Shown here piece after piece: positions 23,528 through 34,229 of a stretch of 64,000 bases of DNA. The position numbers were made by a program, and so were the translations under genes. Source of the stretch: Thuidium tamariscinum. Its lineage: Eukaryota > Streptophyta > Bryopsida > Hypnales > Thuidiaceae. Position 1 is the stretch's first letter. Every line of letters begins with the position of its first letter. Location of the stretch: assembly GCA_947034885.2 (NCBI GenBank), contig OX344758.2:7318501-7382500 (forward strand), given 5' to 3'. The notes below the pieces were generated by a model, which had not been told where the DNA came from, did not search any database, and saw only the letters and a program-made list of their open reading frames with translations.

Positions 23528-24858
23528 CACTAGAAGAAAACAAGGGATTTTGCAACTTCAGTTTGCATCCAATTTTGTAGTTGCATTGGACGTTTGCAAC
23601 TTGGTGACAATTTGGAGAATATAGTTACAGTGGACATGCTACATTAGTTGCAAGCTAGTTGCAAAAGGCAGCAAAGTTGTTTTTCATCCAACAGCCTTTA
23701 TAAAACTTTGTCAATGAACTCTTAGTTGATGTGGAACTTGTCTTGATTAGTTCATAATCGGTTTGTAATTGGTTTGCAACTAGATTATTTGTAGATTTTA
23801 AAATTTTAATCTAATTGATTTGTAGATTTTAAAATTTAAAATCTATCTTCTTTTTTAGATTAGCAATCCAAATATTGATATTGTTAGATTTCACTCATTA
23901 GATGAAATTTGACGGCATTGGGAGACTACGGGTTTGTGGACTCTGGGAACTCAATTTTTGCCCCCAAAACTGGAATCCTATGTGGTCACAACCCTACTAC
24001 ACAATTGAATTTTAAATTTTTTTTAAATTGGACTTTCAAATTTATTATAGGACCCGAATTTATTTATTTATTTGATTAATGCCGGCTTGACAACGGCCAA
24101 CAACATTACGAGTCATTTTAGGAATAGACCCGCTAAATGGCCCTGTAATGCCCTCTAATGTCATCTAATGACTTTAGAAAATTGTACAATTTTCTAAATT
24201 TTTACAATTGGTAGATTTCTATAAACTATAGAAATCTATAAATAATAAAAATCTATAAGTTGTAGAAATGTACAAAATATAGAAATATTAAATTTTTATT
24301 ATTAAACTTCATCATATAAGAATGTTATAACTTATCATTCTTATATATTTAATCTAATTGTACTCCTAACAATTCATATGGGATAATTGATATAAGACTT
24401 AGTCTTAAGATTTTATTGTATACTCGTTGTTTCTTAGTTGTAATATAATTGTTTAATAATTGAATTTTAGTTGCACTATAGTTGAAAACTAGTTGCATTG
24501 TAGTTGAACACTCACTAGTTGAATGCTAGTTGCACAATAGTTGACAACTAGTCACACACTTACACAATAGTTGCATAATTGCACAAGAGTTGAATAGTCA
24601 CATAGTAGTTGTACAATCTCACAATAGTTGCACAAATACTAATCAACAATTGTAATGAATATTGCATGTAGAATACCTCTCAACTTCTTTTCTTTTTCAT
24701 TCTTGTAACTCTAAACTTCATTTTGCAACTATTTTACAACTACAACAATGTAGATGTCAAATTTGGTGCAAATGTACAAGACTATTGTTGCAAGGCAATT
24801 GTATAAGACTTGTAGTTGCATTGCAATCAATAGTGGCGGACATGTTTTTCTTCTAGTG
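23528..24858. mobile_element. 1.33-kb CACTA-like non-autonomous element
   Basis: Termini are CACTAGAAGAAAA on the left and TTTTTCTTCTAGTG on the right. The interior is dominated by repeated 'gttgca/ttgcaac' motifs in both orientations, as is usual for subterminal repeats of CACTA elements. It is interrupted by a second element at 23896-24170. Flanking triplets are TAA and AAA, so the 3-bp duplication is imperfect. No transposase is present. Confidence 0.75.
23896..24170. mobile_element. CATTAG-type MITE nested in the CACTA-like element
   Basis: Same family as 1458-1738: CATTAGATGAAATTTGACGG at the left, and CATTAGATGACATTAGAGGG read inward from the right. It is flanked by an exact 3-bp duplication ACT (23893-23895 and 24171-24173). 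Comparison with the related host element near 230-260 shows the uninterrupted sequence. Confidence 0.8.
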
Positions 24859-25379
24859 AAAGTAGTTGCTGGATTTAGATTTAAGGGGATGCTCGTTTGT
24901 TTTCTCCATTTGAGTTTGCCGGGGAGTAGGATTGGTGCTTTAAATCGGCATTGTGTACTTTGTTTCCCGAAACTTCATAAGTGGAGAATCGCATAAGCTT
25001 TTCTTTTTCTACACTAGCCTCTCTTTCTTCTATTTTTGTTAGGTTTATTTTTTCCGGTTGTATTCGTGATGTCTTTGGAAGTGTTAATCGGTGTACCGTA
25101 CGTTTCTTTCTTTGCGTATTTATCCTAATTTTGTTTGTGATGCGGAGGAATTCAGCTATTTTCTTTTTCTTTGGTTTAGAATCGTTTTTTGGGCCTCTTT
25201 GTTTTATTTCTGATGGAATAGAACGTTTTTCTCCAATTTGAAGAGTTCACTTGTTGAAATGACCTGGTTTCGAGCGTATTGGCATCATCTGCTCTTTTTT
25301 CCAAGTATATGAGGGTTTCGTCTTTCGGGTCAATTTGTCCTACCTTTTCCAATTAGGGGGTGTAGATCAGTGTGAAGCT

Positions 25380-26090
25380 CCAAATCTCAACATTCATCCA
25401 TATATTGGATAGAAAATATCATATTAGCACATAATACATAACTATCATTCTATTTTCATCTATTATTTAGCAATTTCATCCACTATTTTTAAAAACTAAA
25501 GTTTATTGGCGATTTCATCCAAAATTTTACTAGTTCTTGAATGATTGGAATCGAATGACTTGAGGTGTTGATCAATGGTCAAATCCAACTTTTGTCTTTC
25601 AAAATTCATAGTAATTTCAATTTAAGAGATAAAATTCACTCACGGGATTTCATGGAATAGGAAGTATTCCCCTGCATTCAGCAAACATGTTATACTTGCA
25701 AACAATGGAGAATTGATTATGACAGTACCTATCCTTGGAGGTTGACACGACATTGTAGTAGCAAAGTTAAGTGATGGCTCGTCTGCAATGGTAGAAGTTT
25801 ACAAAGTACTTTGCGTGTTCTTTCTATTGTGAGGTGCCCAACCTTGAAACACGATTTGTGTTGTATGAGGTGACCTTTCTTATCCTTATTTTTGTTTTAA
25901 AATTCTCATACACAACTATCGTTGTGCCTATTTGTTCAAAAAGTTACATGGAAGAGGGAGGTTTAGAAATACACTTGAGATGGTTTCAAATTTCTTTTTG
26001 CCACACTTGTAATCGTTGTTATCGCAGATGGAGCTATTGCATGTATAACTTTCGATCGCACCGATGTGCTTGTCGAAAAGCATAAGGCGA
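25380..26090 (+). repeat. dispersed repeat carrying a decayed reading frame (copy 1)
   Basis: Positions 25570-25960 are the reverse complement of 52740-53120, and 25380-25560 resembles 28900-29050. The reading frame, best kept in the 52.9-kb copy, would encode HVILVDNGDLIMIVPILGG followed by VKLSDGSSAMAEVYKVL, but each copy has stops or frameshifts. I do not recognise the protein. It could be a captured host-gene fragment or part of a transposon gene. Confidence 0.5.
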
Positions 26091-26094
26091 TTTT

Positions 26095-27507
26095 CACTAA
26101 TAGAAAAACAGTGACCAAATTAACAAAACATCAACAATTTTTTTGTTGAAGTGGGTACTGCATTGTCCATTTTCACATTTTTTTTTGTTGATTCTAGTAC
26201 ACATTGATAAAATCAACACTTTTTTTTGTTGATTTGGATACTGCAATTCAAAAGTAACAAAAAAATCAACACTTTTTTGTTCATTTTCACATATATATGT
26301 GTCTCAAATTAGTTTTCTTCATTTGAAAATTGTTTGAATCACCATAGTTAGTGTTCTATGCACAATACTTTGTTTTAAAAAGAAATTCATCATTCACTAT
26401 TTGGTATTTTGTAAAATCAACAAACTTCAAAGGTCATTTTGTCATAGAATTTTTTTCAAAAAACTTTGAACTAAGAAAAGTTAGGAAATCAAACTAGCTT
26501 TCATCTCCAAAACCCTTTTGCAATTTAGAGTCTTCAATCAAAAGTTATGAATAAATTTCAGAGACAGTTGAGTTATTTGAAAAAGTATCCTAAACTGGGG
26601 TTTAAATCCATGAGTTTTGTGAAAAAGCTAGTTGAGTTTAAAAAGTCAAAATAAAAGTGGGTATGAAACTTATTTTTCCATCAAAATGATGCCTAAAAAA
26701 GTTTGGTCCCCACTTTTGAAGTTGTGTGATATAAGTATCTTGCAAAAAAGTTTGACACTTCAACTATAGTTGCCTTCTCAACTTCAAAAAAAGTCATGCC
26801 CAAAGTGGGGGGACTTTACAAATAACTTAAGTGTTTTAAAATGTTAAGAAAATTTTCTTAACATTTTTAAACACTGTCTCTAAAGTTTAATCATAACTTT
26901 TGATTGAAGATTCCAAATTGCAAAAGGTTTTTTTTGAAATGAAAGCTAGTTTGATTTGCTAACTTTTCTTAGTTCAAAGTTTTTTGAAGAAAGTTCTTTT
27001 CTTATGACAAAATGACCTGCAAAGTCTGTTGACTTTGTAAAATACATGGAAAACACAAGCCGAAACTATGTAAGTAAAAACTAACTCACCACATGTACAC
27101 ATGGCTCATGTGCTTGGTGCATTGGTTAGGGCCTTGCACACCAAGCATGAGGTGCAAGGTTGCAATCCCCATGGTGGTACTTTGACTTAATGGCCGGATT
27201 GCTTAGGTGGCAGCCACGTAGGAATGGTTCCCTATGTGGTTGTCTATGTGGCGGGTTGCCTATGTGGCATGCCATGTGGGTTTTTCTTGATGACATGGCA
27301 CTTGCTATGTGTCAAAATTTGATTGGTCAATTTTTTATTTAAAAATATTTTCAAAGAAAAAAATGTTCTAATTACCGAAAAAATTACCAAAAAAATCAAT
27401 ATTTTTTTGTTACCAACTATCCAAATCAACGCATCCAAATCAACGCAAAAAATCAACATTTTTAAAATTAAAAAAAATAAATTTGATTATTGTTTTTTCT
27501 ACTAGTG
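26095..27507. mobile_element. 1.4-kb CACTA-like element with internal long inverted repeat
   Basis: Ends are CACTAATAGAAAAACA and, read inward from the right, CACTAGTAGAAAAAACA. Flanking triplets are TTT and CTT. Internally, 26385-26600 and 26830-27050 are inverted copies (for example 'actttgaactaagaaaag' versus 'cttttcttagttcaaagt'). A tRNA-like segment lies at 27110-27180. There is no coding capacity for a transposase. Confidence 0.65.
27110..27180 (+). repeat. tRNA-like SINE head inside the CACTA-like element
   Basis: GGTGCATTGGTTAGGGCC resembles a polymerase III box A. GGTTGCAATCC, about 40 bp further on, resembles box B. Between them are the short complementary arms of a tRNA-like fold. 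It differs from the SINE-like element at 15190-15355 and is not a functional tRNA. Confidence 0.5.
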
Positions 27508-27679
27508 CTTCTTAATAAGCATGGACATTAAGGCCTAACAGATCGCGCTTTAAGAAGATATCCATGAATTACGTAAGGAAAGTCATGAATTTCCAACATT
27601 GCCATTAATGAGCTTGCAGAGAGGATCCATGTTTTCAATGGCATTGTAGAAGGTATGGTCAACGTTAAGAAGTTACTTC

Positions 27680-28123
27680 CTGATTGTTTCCTATTTGTAT
27701 ACTAATTGTTTCTTAGTTGTAACGTAGTTGCTTACTAGTTGAATTCTAGTTGTATGATAGTTGCTCACTAGTTGAATGCTAGTTGTATAATAGTTGACAA
27801 CTAATTGTACAATTGCAAAGTAGTTGCACAATAGTTGTACAGTAGTTGCATAGTTGTACAGTAGTTGCACAATTGCATAATAGTTGTACAATCGCACAGT
27901 GCTTGCACAAATACTAGTCAACGATTGTTGGATGTAGAATACCTCACAAATTTTTTCTTTCTCATTCTTGTAACCCAAAACTTCATTTTGCAACTACTTT
28001 GCGACTACAACAATATAGACGTCAAATTTGGTGCAAATATAGAAGACTATAGTTGCAAGGTATTTGCATAGGACATGTAGTTGCATTGTAGTCGGTTGTG
28101 GCAGACATGTTTTTCTTTTAGTG
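27680..28123. mobile_element. left-truncated CACTA-like element (CACTAGAAGAAAA family)
   Basis: The right end TTTTTCTTTTAGTG at 28110-28123, and the preceding 'ttcattttgcaactactttgcgactacaacaatatagacgtcaaatttggtgcaaatat' landmarks, match 24700-24858. The left side begins inside the element near 'gtttcttagttgtaac' (compare 24430), so the left terminus is missing. Confidence 0.65.
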
Positions 28124-28129
28124 TAAATA

Positions 28130-29425
28130 CAACATGCCTTGGAACCAAAAAACAACACTATATAAAACCAGATATTGATTGTGTAAGATGTATACAATCA
28201 AAACGTGAGAATTTAGAGTCCATTGGATTTTTGCTTCACCTATAACCAATACTTTGAAATTCTTAACTCATTCACATACAATGTGTGATAATATTGCGGA
28301 AGTGTCTCAAAATCCCCTTACAAAATACTAAAAAGATCCAAAATTGATATTTCACATCTAATAATAATAATAGATATAGAGTAGCTATTATTAATGGTGA
28401 TTATGATTGTACTTAGCATTTCACAAATTGAAAAATGGTGATACTAGTGAATGGAAACATAGCCTCAATCATAGTTTGAAGCTTCTTTAAGCCTTAAACG
28501 GCAAGGTGGATTTTTGCATCTAATGATTAACACAAAATCTTTTCTTGTAGGACAAAAATACAACTATTCATCCTTGATATTAGGGGTGGAAATGGAAAAT
28601 CTTCTACAATACTTTGACCTCCAATGAATAAATTTGATTTATTCAAAGTAAATATATGATACCACATGGTATCAAAATGTATGATTTCTATAGCCACAAG
28701 TCTGTCATTTAATGTTTAAAGAAAACTAGGTAGATTGCATAGTTAGTGTTGAATGCAATGGATATTGTGTGGAGATACTTCATAGTATTATTCAATAGTG
28801 AGCAGTGTACAGTACTAATGAAAAAAATAGAAACCAAAACAAAATAAGTAGTGAGCAATGCCGTTTCTACTTTTATTTTTCATGAAGTGCTAAAGTAGCA
28901 ACATAAAATGTTTTAGTGGTGCCTAAATCTCAAAATTTACACACACATTGAATAGAAAATATCACATTAGTACATATTATATGTTTGTAATTCTACTTTC
29001 ATCCACAATCAAGCAATTTTCATCCAAGAATTTTTTAATTTGAAGTTTTGTAGCAAGAAACTTCATAGTTTGTTTGGACACAAGATTGTTGGCTAATACG
29101 CTAGCAACCTTATATAGAATGACAACATAGATGTTTGTGTAGAACTCATGCTCCCAAATAACATTGAATAACATCAATTTCTATAGAACTTGGAATTATG
29201 CAAATATACACTCTACACTAATTGGTCAATGATAATTTTTAAAATAAAATCAACACCCTATAGTCTACACTATTTTCATTCTACTATCTCAAAAATTACA
29301 ATTTAGATTCTAATTCAATCCATCTTTTTTCATCCAACTTTCTCCAATCTTCAAATTATTTATAGTATATTTTATCAAGATTCATTCAATTAATAAGAGG
29401 GTTTTTTGCAATATTCAACATCTTC
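28130..29425. other. AT-rich spacer without gene
   Basis: No gene seen. A segment at 28900-29050 ('ttgaatagaaaatatcacattagtacat...') resembles 25380-25560, another fragment of the same old dispersed repeat. Confidence 0.4.
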
Positions 29426-29430
29426 TACTA

Positions 29431-29703
29431 AGGTGGGTACATCCAAAAGCACTAGTGACCTTTAAGCGCTATTTACATTTGGTGTACATTTTCAAAATTA
29501 GTTATGTATACAAGTTGTAGTTAGCACTTTTAGAAATAGACTTTGATCCTTATTGACATTTCCATACTGAATCTAAATGTTGTATTCTTTGGTGCATTGG
29601 AACGTGCTTTCACTTGCCGACAAGACTATGTGAAAATCTGAACAACTTTATAATAGTAACGAGGTATTGTACCAATAAGTGGCACTTTTAGGTGCATCCA
29701 CCT
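29431..29703 (+). mobile_element. 273-bp TA-flanked MITE (AGGTAGGTACACCC family), copy 3
   Basis: Degenerate ends AGGTGGGTACATCC and GGTGCATCCACCT, with TA at 29429-29430 and 29704-29705. Orientation is the same as 8772-9045 and 61706-61977. It has more substitutions than copies 1, 2 and 4, so it is an older insertion. Confidence 0.8.
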
Positions 29704-29829
29704 TAAATAATTAACTTGAGTAATTATTTTTCAATTGAAGTATTGAACTCAAAGATCCATTGTCAAAAAATACAAATTTCTCAATCTCCATTACAATGAA
29801 GCACCCACAACCGTCCAAAAAAGGAATCC

Positions 29830-30430
29830 AACATAGTTGGAGGGAGATTTTCCTAAAACTGATATTTTTCTAGTATTAGCGAGTGAAAATCATGAATATT
29901 AAAAAAAAAATAGAAATTTCCAATATTGTACGTAATTTCTATATTTTTGTGAAGTGATGGCTCCCTAAACCACTGAAAGTATGCAATAAGGTAGGTACAC
30001 CCAAAAGCGCCAATTTCTTTACTGTGCCTAGTTCCTGTTATTATGTTCAAATTTTTTTACAGTCTTGTTGTTGAGTGAAAGCATGTTCCAACGCACCAAA
30101 GAACAGTGGATTTGGATATTGTATGCAAAAGTTATTAATAGTTAAAGTGTGTTTCTGAAAGCGCCATCTACAGTTTGGGTACATGACTGATTTTGAAAAT
30201 CTATGCACGTTGTACAGAGCGCTTTAAGGTCAGGAGCCATTTTGGGTGTACCTACCTTAGGTGCCCCAAAACTGAACCCTGCAAAAATTAGCACTCAGTC
30301 AACCAGATTTTCCTATGTGTCCTTCAATTGTATCAGCAAATTACAATCACACATGTGACAAATACATTAACTGCACTCTAGGGACATATTTGAGTGAATC
30401 TACAGTACACTGCAAGGCACATGGAGAGGA
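29830..30430 (+). repeat. dispersed repeat interrupted by a MITE
   Basis: The two halves 29830-29986 and 30260-30430 together are the reverse complement of 21650-21900. Landmarks are 'attcatgatt' read inverted, 'ctccctaaac', 'ggtgccccaaaactgaacc', 'cagattttcctatgtgtcc' and 'gtgaatctacagt'. The copy at 54330-54450 shares part of the left half. Confidence 0.65.
29989..30257 (-). mobile_element. 269-bp TA-flanked MITE (AGGTAGGTACACCC family), copy 4
   Basis: Perfect AGGTAGGTACACCC / GGGTGTACCTACCT ends with TA at 29987-29988 and 30258-30259. It is nearly identical to copy 1 at 8420-8691 and in the same orientation. The paralogous unoccupied site near 21815 carries a single TA before 'ggtgctcc'. 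Confidence 0.88.
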
Positions 30431-31232
30431 ATGGGTGTTTCTCCCTTAGAACATGCAATCTTCCATCCACCAAAAACAATTTTAGTTCTTTCTCTTAATC
30501 CCCATTAAAATCGTAATCCACCAGTTACAATTTAGAGTTGCTTGAATGTGCTGAATATCTATTTGCTTAAGACTGGACTCCACGATACCGGTATAAACAA
30601 GCCGGTTTCATTTCCAGGATTAAACTAATGATTCAAAGGGAACATTTGCATGATACATGAGCATCACCACAAGGTCGGGTTTGCTAAAATCCATTTAAGT
30701 CAACGAGTGTTCCCTTCTGATAGAACATGTTTTAGAGAGCAAAATAATCAGTTTCTGTGTCGGAATCAATCCAGCAGTGTCCCCTTCGTAGTTCGTAACT
30801 GCCCAAACTGCATAAGCATGAGCACTGCAACGAAGTCCTCAAATCATGGTTTCCAAGTCCCTGGCTTGAACTTATCACCAGATCCCTCGGCCTCCCCTGA
30901 TCTGATTACAACAAAATCGACGATTAGCTACCATGTCCCAAATGACTGCTTGAGGCAGATGCATAATCTTCTTAAACGACTAATATCGCCAACTATTTTC
31001 ATTACAGTTGGAAGCACACAAAAGCTTGAAAGCAAAGTTCAGTAATATAATAACAACTGACCTCCACGAAACCAGACAAATGCTGTACTAATATTGTCTA
31101 AGATTTTCAGAGAAATATCTACCGGCTTGCTGTTCAGTTTGCGACATCCTGGTCTAAGATTAATAACAACCTTAATTAGATGGGCACACAGTAAAAAACT
31201 GGATTCATGATTGTTAACGACCAAAGACAAGC

Positions 31233-33437
31233 TCACTTCGTGGAAGGCTGACTTGAATTCCAGGTGTCGGGTCTGAAAACTGGCTCTGGCGCAGTTGCTT
31301 GCTGTGGAACTCCAGCATCTGCTTAACAACAGCAATAGCTCAGACACTAACAACAGGCAAATCAGATTTGAATTGGAAAACATGCACAAACTGTATTGTC
31401 TTACCAATAAGTCTGAGGCACAATCCCTAAAGCAGAACTGGCAGACTGAAAATGATAAAAATCCAAAGTGATCAATTATCACGAAGATATAATTGTTCAC
31501 TGATAATTAGCAGAAGCAATAAAGAACGGACGAAGGATACCACTTTGCGGAGCAGATGCATCACTTCCAGTGACTTGCTGCAGAAATCGTGTCATACCCT
31601 GTGGACCGACGTCATCTGCCACTCAACTGCTTGGCTCAGCTATTCCAGCACAAAACCAAACTTGATGCGAATGTTTAAAGGGTAAAGTTCGCATCATTCA
31701 CTGCACTAGTAAAATCTACTTCTGCTACCGGTACAAACTGGCAAAGAGTAGACAAAGGTTTCCTAAGATCTGGCAAGTTCATGAACCGCTAAGCTGCAAG
31801 CTTTTGTCATATGCCAAAAGACATACTTACAACCATACGAGATTATTCCCACCTTCGTTCATTCCTTGCTGAAGCACTTTGGCACGAAATCGACGCTTTT
31901 CCTCCTCCTTCTCAAGCACTGTTCAGTGACAGCCAAACCACCAGGGAACATAGTTGTGAGAAATACAGAGCGTCAGAAACAAACACAATGCTTTGGCCTA
32001 GTTTGTTGCAAAGATGCACACACCACAGCATATGATGGTTTGATTGGATATGAACACCACAACAGTGGTAGTCACGGTTCCCCATTTCTGCATGGAATAG
32101 AAAGTATTAGTTGAAGACATGGAACCGTGGCAACCAGTGACATAAAAGGTCACTTGACTTTGTAAAATGACCTCGAATTCTTCAGTGATCCTTAACTCTC
32201 AGGATTTTACTTACAAGCAACCTTGACCTTGATGCCACGTCGGCGTGCTTCGAGTTCCTCCATTTCCTGGACAACAGATCATGTACGCTCTTCACATTCT
32301 CATTTCCATCTGTCCCACTGTAAGGAAGATAATTCAAAATTCAGACCACTATAAGATATCAAGTATGGAGCACAAGATTAGGAGAGATAAAAAAGTCAAA
32401 CCATCCAAAGAACTGTAACAATAAAAGATTCAGACTACTGAGAACAATTCAATCGTACATGCCGTATGTAAGCTCTTAACCCCTTGATGCCTAGGACATA
32501 TACTAGTCATCCTCTTTGAACTCTCTGGACCTTGTTTTCATCCATTTGGAAGGTTCCAGGAAAATGTATCTAGTATTTCCAGCAAACACAAGCAAGCTTT
32601 GCATTTGTACAGTTAGGAACTCCACAACTACACGTATTCCCAAAAGCTGATAACCTCGGAATTTTAGCTTATCACACCAAAAGCCAAGAACAATATAAGA
32701 CTAGAGTTTGCGGTGAATCTTCAAATGTGAAGGCTTGGGAGTTGATCCATTGATTGTTTTCTCAAAATTCAAGGTACAAATAATTTCTATCAACCGTGCT
32801 TAACATTTCCTTGCAAGCATCGACTTCCAAAACTTACAGAAGTCACACAGACTAGAATATCTAAATTTTGTCCGTAAGCAGTATGCATTCAGGAACTAAC
32901 GAGCTTCCAGACTTCCAAAGACGATTCTTCCTTGGATTCGAAAAACATCGTTTTGAAAATTTTGAATATCATTACGCCGACAAACGAGAGAGTAGAAATC
33001 AAACGAAATCGCATGAAAACCGAAGAGATCAGCAATACCTCAGGAGTCGGGGGGTTCTTCCGTCTTCCATTTAGCCAGCTATTCCATTCAACTGCCGCGC
33101 AGAGGAACAATATTAGTAAAATGCGGATCCAAGCCTGCGATCAGAATGGCGTCCACAGATATGCAATGCGCTCACCAGGAATTGCCTCAACAACCGAAGA
33201 GCCTCCAAACTCCACCCAGCGGCGCTCAGAAACTGCGCAGACACCATTGGTCGTCAGGGGAAGGTGGTGAACAGGGGAGTAAACGAATGGAAAAAAGACT
33301 GTAGTAGGAAAAAAAGAAGTCAAGCAACCTTTGCCTTCATTGTTCTGAAGCTGGCGATAGTAAGCGTTGCCAGCCTTGTCGGAGCCAGCCAGCTGCTTGC
33401 CGCGCTTGGCGAAGAAGCCAAGCACCTTGGACAGCAT
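31233..33437 (-). CDS. NDUFAF2: NDUFAF2/NDUFA12-like mitochondrial complex I assembly factor, 164 aa
   Basis: Seven exons join with matching phases: 33437-33329, 33232-33176, 33091-33039, 32266-32215, 31918-31839, 31598-31541 and 31318-31233. Together they make 495 nt, or 164 residues. The N-terminal half is the NDUFA12-type domain: GNAYYRQLQ, RRWVEFGG, then VEWNSWLNGRRKNPPTPE and EMEELEARRRG, the hallmark of the family. The C-terminal part is plant-like: TRFLQQVTG and a final PVFRPDTWNSSQPSTK. Members assist late assembly of respiratory complex I in mitochondria, docking where subunit NDUFA12 will sit (established for the animal protein). No cleavable presequence is obvious. The start is the ATG with context CCACCATGC. 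The donor after exon 5 (GTATGG) was chosen because it keeps frame and restores conserved residues; a stronger GTAAGT 8 nt downstream would break the frame. Transposon insertions begin about 125 bp upstream. Confidence 0.88.
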
Positions 33438-33560
33438 GGTGGAATGCGCAGTAATCTGCAAAGTTTCGACAGAACGTCCAATTACTGCAAAACCCTAAAA
33501 GAAGAATTGAGAAGAAGAACTGAAAACAGTTCGACTTGCGGGGAGTGGGGACCTGAGTAA

Positions 33561-34219
33561 AGGTATTGCAGTTCATAAATGGACCATTTAACAGCTGATT
33601 TTGCATTTTGGGAGAGCTAAACTCCTTGAAATACTTTGCAATAAATTTTGTTGGAAGAAGAAATGGAATTCATAAGTCATTTCATATTTTTTGGACCTTT
33701 ATGGAATTAGTTATGAATTTTGAAGTTGAAATGTAGGGGTCACTGAATTGGGCCACCTATTCAAATGTACACTACTTACACATTGATGGTACTATAAAAA
33801 ATTCCAAAACATAACTATGCATAAGAAGATTTTTGGGCCCCCAGAAGACCGTTTCAGGGGTGTTCCCCGAAATTGTTCCCACTGCTGTAGACCAGCCCCC
33901 CGCTGGTCTGAATTTTTGAATTTTGAAAAAAAAAAAAAAATTTTAAATTTCCAAAAAACTTCAGAATGTACTAAAGAGCAAAAAATTGATTTAAAAAAAT
34001 AACTTTTTTTCCAAAAAATATTTTAAAAATATTTAATATTTAATTAAAATTAATCAAAAATTAATATTTTCTGACATGGCAGTCGCTTGACCACATGAGC
34101 ATCGTGTTCCCAGTGCGTTCCCAACGTCTGGGAACTCATAGTCTTGTACAGCAGCTGAAAATCCTCTTATATATTAAGTGACCATTTTTGAGCTTGGTCC
34201 ATTTTAGTACCTCCTATTT
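33561..34219 (-). mobile_element. interrupted TA-flanked MITE (AGGTAGGAGGTCC family)
   Basis: The halves 33561-33823 and 34168-34219 are the reverse complement of the intact element at 7660-7984 (shared 'tggaccatttaacagctg', 'gcaataaattttg', 'ggtccattttagtacctcctat'). They are separated by a different element at 33824-34167. The element ends are degraded. It lies in the 5' flank of the NDUFAF2-like gene. Confidence 0.65.
33824..34167. mobile_element. 344-bp TA-flanked MITE (AGAGGATTTTTGG family), nested
   Basis: Left end AGAAGATTTTTGGGCC and right end AAAATCCTCT, with TA at 33822-33823 and 34168-34169. The interior 'ggggtgttcc..gaaattgttccca', 'gctggtctgaatttttgaattttg' and 'ctgacatggcagtcgct' matches the copy at 62853-63183. 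The interior is unusually GC-rich for the neighbourhood. Confidence 0.8.
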
Positions 34220-34229
34220 CAGTGGCAAT

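Noticed and set aside
27110-27180. Functional tRNA gene
   Set aside because: The box A/B spacing is tRNA-like, but the acceptor stem does not close, there is no clear anticodon arm, and it lies inside a transposon.
31675-31737. Alternative exon of the NDUFAF2-like gene (VPVAEVDFTSAVNDANFTL)
   Set aside because: It looks coding, but its phase does not fit exon 5 and it replaces the conserved C-terminal QQVTG and FRPDTW exons, which do fit.
32478-32500. Start of another TTAA/CCCC element in an NDUFAF2-like intron
   Set aside because: TTAACCCCTTGATGCC resembles the left end of the TTAA family, but no matching right end with TTAA was found nearby.
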